Assembly: GCA_946611595.1 (NCBI GenBank)
Contig: CAMODY010000082.1
Location: 1-8,156, forward strand
Length of the DNA: 8,156 bases
Origin: an uncultured Clostridia bacterium
Lineage (GTDB): Bacteria > Bacillota > Clostridia > Lachnospirales > Lachnospiraceae
Reading direction: 5' to 3'
Made by a program: the position numbers and the translations under genes. Below are positions 5,905-8,156 of the stretch, piece by piece; within the stretch, counting starts at the first letter, position 1; the number at the start of each line of letters is the position of its first letter. A model generated the notes under the pieces. It saw nothing but the letters and a program-made list of their open reading frames with translations. It did no database searches and had not been told where the DNA came from.

Positions 5905-6159
5905 ATGGTTTTTAAGTGGGAAGGACAGCAGTTCAGTATTCAGCATAACGTGGATACCGAGCGCTGCAGCGGCTGCAAACACTGTGTGAAGTATTGTGAT
6001 GAAGGTGTTTGGGTCTTTGATAAAGAAAAAGGCTATGCATGGCCGAAGTACATTAAGGACTGTGTCGGATGCCTCAAATGTGAGCTCGCATGTCTTAACA
6101 ATTGTATCGAAATCGTTCCACTCGAAATGATCAAAAACGATCCGCTGGAAAACTATTAA
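5905..6159 (+). CDS. Two-cluster [4Fe-4S] ferredoxin-like electron carrier
   Basis: An 84-residue cytosolic protein with two four-cysteine motifs: Cys21, 24, 27, 31 (C-x2-C-x2-C-x3-C) and Cys53, 56, 59, 63 with the same spacing, plus an extra Cys67. Each set should hold one [4Fe-4S] cluster. The proline usually found after the fourth cysteine is absent from both motifs (CDEG and CLNN), and a 21-residue aromatic-containing linker separates them. This resembles dedicated electron-transfer subunits, such as the beta subunit of adenylylsulfate reductase, more than free clostridial ferredoxin. It comes first in its operon and is 15 bases from the flavoprotein, so it probably passes electrons to or from that FAD. 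AAAGGAG seven bases upstream fixes the start. Confidence 0.88.
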   Translation: MVFKWEGQQFSIQHNVDTERCSGCKHCVKYCDEGVWVFDKEKGYAWPKYIKDCVGCLKCELACLNNCIEIVPLEMIKNDPLENY

Positions 6160-6174
6160 GAAAGGGGAATTAAG

Positions 6175-7926
6175 ATGGCTGATTTAAAAGAATTAGGAAA
6201 AGTAATCGAATCTGATCTCCTCATCGTAGGCGGCGGATTTGCAGGTCTCGTAACTTCGATCCGGGCAGCACAGGAAAATCCGGATCTGGATATTTTAATT
6301 GCAGAAAGATGTTATGCCGGTTTTGCAGGACAGTCTTCAAAAGCCGGAAACGGTATCGTATGTCACTTGCCGGATCAGGATCCGGTAGAGTCCACCGAAT
6401 GGATGGTTAAAAACCAGACGCCGTATCTGAATGACCAGGAATTATTACTGGATTATCTCACAACGAATACGGATTCTGTCGAATGGCTGAGATCGGTCGG
6501 CATTCAGATTTCTGAAAATCCGGACGGATCCATCAAGATGTGGAGACATCCGGAAAGCAAGCTGGCAGGTGCCGGCATCGAGCTTCGAGGCATTGAACGT
6601 CTCCGTAAAAAAGCATTAGAGCTTGGCGTCCGTATCTATAACGAAGCAAATATCTTTGAATTTTTAACCAATAACGGAACGGTCTGCGGAGCCGCAGGTG
6701 TTGATATGAGAGACGGATCTTATCTGATCTTTCATGCAAAAGCAGTTGCAGTTGCAACGCACGGCGCGCAGTTTAAAAAACTCGGACGTGAGTTCATGGG
6801 ATACGGAACCGGTGTCGGCGCAGCCTACAGAGCAGGCGCAAGGATCCGTAACTGCGAATTCTCCACACAGATCGAGATCGTATTTAAAGGAACGAACGTT
6901 CCGGTTTACGGCGGATACAACCTGATCTTTAACCAGAAGGGTGAAAATATCTCCAAGATCTATGCTCCGAATGCACCGGAGATCAGCGTTCCGCTGCTTA
7001 AGGGTATGGTCAAGGAAGTCGAAGAAGGCAGAGGACCGCTTTATGTTGATCTTCGTGTTCCGGATGAGACTTTGATCTCCATCGGCTGGGAAGGCATGGA
7101 CAAAGGTGACGGCCGTCTGTTCCCGGATAAGATGGAATGGGAAGGCTTTGTAGAGAGCAAAGCTGCAAAATATACGATCGAGCATTCCGAAACTCCGGAG
7201 ATCACGATCGACCAGAGACTGCAGAGCGAGCCGCTTTATGCAGACCATAACTTTAAGACAAATGTAGAAGGTCTTTGGGCACCTGGCAAGATCTCTTATC
7301 AGGGAAGTGGCTATTTCGGATGGCACAGAGGTGACGGTGTCGGCAATGCAGCACAGACAGGAATCCGTGCCGGAAAGAACATGGCAGAATATGCATCCAC
7401 ACACGACAAACTGGATCTGGACCCAGAGCAGGTTGCTGCATATAAAGAAAAAATCTATGCCCCTCTGAACAGAAAAGAAGGACATGATCCATATGAGATC
7501 TTTGACCGTATCGAGCGTTATGGTTTCGGAACCCATAAGCTGATCCTGAAATCAGAAAAAGATATCCATGCAGTCTTAGATGACGTTGCTGAAATGAAAG
7601 AGATCGCAAAAGATCTTAAAGCAGAAGATATCCATGATCTGGCAAAATGCCATGAGGCAGCAGATACCTTACTGAACCTGGAAATGATCTTCCGCGCAGC
7701 TGATATGAGAAAAGAATCCCGCGGCGTCTTCTATCCGCATTTCCGTATGGATTATCCGGAACAGGATGATAAGAACTGGCTTAAATGGATCAACATCGTA
7801 CAGGGTGAAGACGGCGAGATGAAACTCTACACCGAGGATATCCCGATGTGGAAATACCCGGTACGTCCGGAAGGCTATGAGATTCCGGAAGGCCATGTGG
7901 AAGAGTATTACGTGGATCAGAAGTAA
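6175..7926 (+). CDS. FAD-dependent reductase flavoprotein, FrdA/AprA superfamily
   Basis: A 583-residue protein of the fumarate reductase / adenylylsulfate reductase flavoprotein superfamily. The N-terminal dinucleotide fold is SDLLIVGGGFAGL (13-25) followed by an acidic residue in IAER (42-45). A second FAD contact near the end of that domain is SGYFGWHRGDGVGNAAQTG (378-396). The C-terminal helical domain has the superfamily's ESRG...DYPEQDDKNW (514-535) and a tail EDIPMWKYPVRPEGY (554-568). Fumarate reductase hallmarks are missing: no His for covalent flavin where expected, the TGDG turn reads TGVG (212-215), and the substrate E-F-x-Q-x-H-P-T reads EFSTQIEI (228-235). It is therefore probably not a fumarate or succinate enzyme. 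There is no signal peptide or FMN-binding domain, so it is a soluble enzyme fed by the adjacent ferredoxin. The AAAGGGG site and short spacing support co-translation. Likely a reductase of an unsaturated or oxidised pathway intermediate; substrate unknown. Confidence 0.8.
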   Translation: MADLKELGKVIESDLLIVGGGFAGLVTSIRAAQENPDLDILIAERCYAGFAGQSSKAGNGIVCHLPDQDPVESTEWMVKNQTPYLNDQELLLDYLTTNTDSVEWLRSVGIQISENPDGSIKMWRHPESKLAGAGIELRGIERLRKKALELGVRIYNEANIFEFLTNNGTVCGAAGVDMRDGSYLIFHAKAVAVATHGAQFKKLGREFMGYGTGVGAAYRAGARIRNCEFSTQIEIVFKGTNVPVYGGYNLIFNQKGENISKIYAPNAPEISVPLLKGMVKEVEEGRGPLYVDLRVPDETLISIGWEGMDKGDGRLFPDKMEWEGFVESKAAKYTIEHSETPEITIDQRLQSEPLYADHNFKTNVEGLWAPGKISYQGSGYFGWHRGDGVGNAAQTGIRAGKNMAEYASTHDKLDLDPEQVAAYKEKIYAPLNRKEGHDPYEIFDRIERYGFGTHKLILKSEKDIHAVLDDVAEMKEIAKDLKAEDIHDLAKCHEAADTLLNLEMIFRAADMRKESRGVFYPHFRMDYPEQDDKNWLKWINIVQGEDGEMKLYTEDIPMWKYPVRPEGYEIPEGHVEEYYVDQK

Positions 7927-7938
7927 GGAGGGAATGAG

Positions 7939-8156
7939 ATGGAAAAGATCAAAGTCATTGTTGACGATATACAGTTAGAAGTCAGAAAAGATGTTTCAGT
8001 TTATGAAGCGATCACAGAAGCAGATTTCCCTTATTACGACATGTCGATCCCGACACTGTACTATTTAAAGGGAATCCAGGAAGTAGATACGTCCGGTGTT
8101 GCGATCGTTGAAATCGACGGCGAGATCGTAAATGCGACTACGACCCGGATCAAAGA
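7939..8156 (+). CDS. Start of a gene with a cysteine-less [2Fe-2S] ferredoxin-type N-terminal domain (3' end outside window)
   Basis: The first 72 codons are visible. The order KVIVDDIQLEV, VSVYEAI, SIPTLYYLKGIQEV, VAIVEIDGEI and NATTTRI follows the N-terminal [2Fe-2S] domain of NuoG, HndD and formate-dehydrogenase-like proteins, in which the matching stretch reads IPTLCYLKDINEIGACRVCVVEV...ASC. All four cluster cysteines are replaced here, by Tyr, Ser, Ala and Thr in my alignment, and the visible segment contains no cysteine at all. It should keep the beta-grasp fold but not bind the cluster. AAGGAGG (7925-7931) overlaps the flavoprotein stop, with ATG eight bases after, so the two genes are tightly coupled. 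Family members usually continue into more cluster domains or an FAD/NAD(P) oxidoreductase, so this may be the partner linking the flavoprotein to NAD(P)H. Confidence 0.65.
   Translation, partial: MEKIKVIVDDIQLEVRKDVSVYEAITEADFPYYDMSIPTLYYLKGIQEVDTSGVAIVEIDGEIVNATTTRIK

Noticed and set aside
6664..7536. Long open frame of 290 codons on the minus strand.
   Set aside because: It lies wholly within the flavoprotein gene, has no ribosome site or recognisable domains, and has a cysteine-rich, shadow-like composition.
6175..7926. Annotation of the flavoprotein as fumarate reductase or succinate dehydrogenase.
   Set aside because: The substrate His-Pro-Thr motif, TGDG turn and covalent-flavin His expected of those enzymes are not seen, and no membrane anchor or second flavin domain is adjacent.

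Overview
The window looks like a piece of an anaerobic Firmicutes genome, most plausibly a gut Lachnospiraceae-type fermenter (inference). Genes are tightly packed with strong AAGGAGG-type ribosome binding sites and moderate G+C. Energy metabolism is of the acyl-phosphate / acyl-kinase type, redox carriers are small clostridial-type ferredoxins, and there is an oxalate/formate-antiporter-family permease. No rRNA, tRNA, insertion sequence, CRISPR array or phage gene is visible, and no gene-free stretch exceeds about 205 bases.

Layout. (1) Bases 1-2502, plus strand: a phosphotransacylase missing only its first few codons, a 106-residue protein of muconolactone-isomerase/YCII type, and a butyrate-kinase-like acyl kinase, closely spaced and ending at a perfect 12-bp hairpin terminator. 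(2) Bases 2581-3405, minus strand: a PhlG/phloretin-hydrolase-like C-C hydrolase that converges on the same terminator. (3) Bases 3406-3609: a divergent control region rich in inverted repeats. (4) Bases 3610-5736, plus strand: an alpha/beta hydrolase and a 12-helix MFS permease. (5) Bases 5737-5904: a second control region. (6) Bases 5905 to the end, plus strand: a two-cluster ferredoxin, a large FAD reductase-like flavoprotein, and the start of a gene whose N-terminal [2Fe-2S]-type domain has none of its cluster cysteines.

How the genes may fit together (inference). The best-recognised catabolic enzyme resembles hydrolases that cut an acyl group off a phloroglucinol ring (2,4-diacetylphloroglucinol or phloretin). 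Phloroglucinol is fermented by anaerobes to acetyl/butyryl units, from which a phosphotransacylase and acyl kinase could make ATP. The permease, alpha/beta hydrolase and flavoprotein-ferredoxin reductase would then supply uptake, a further hydrolysis and a reduction or electron sink. The locus is therefore a candidate flavonoid/acylphloroglucinol (or related plant-phenolic) utilisation island. The substrate cannot be proven from the sequence.

The strongest unlisted signal is regulatory. A 20-bp near-palindrome, TTTRGTCRTAAATGACSAAA, occurs once before the hydrolase-permease operon and once before the ferredoxin-flavoprotein operon. In both places it lies exactly the same distance from a -10-like hexamer, with its centre at -41.5 from the inferred start. 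That is the geometry of a class II activator site and suggests one regulator switches on both operons.
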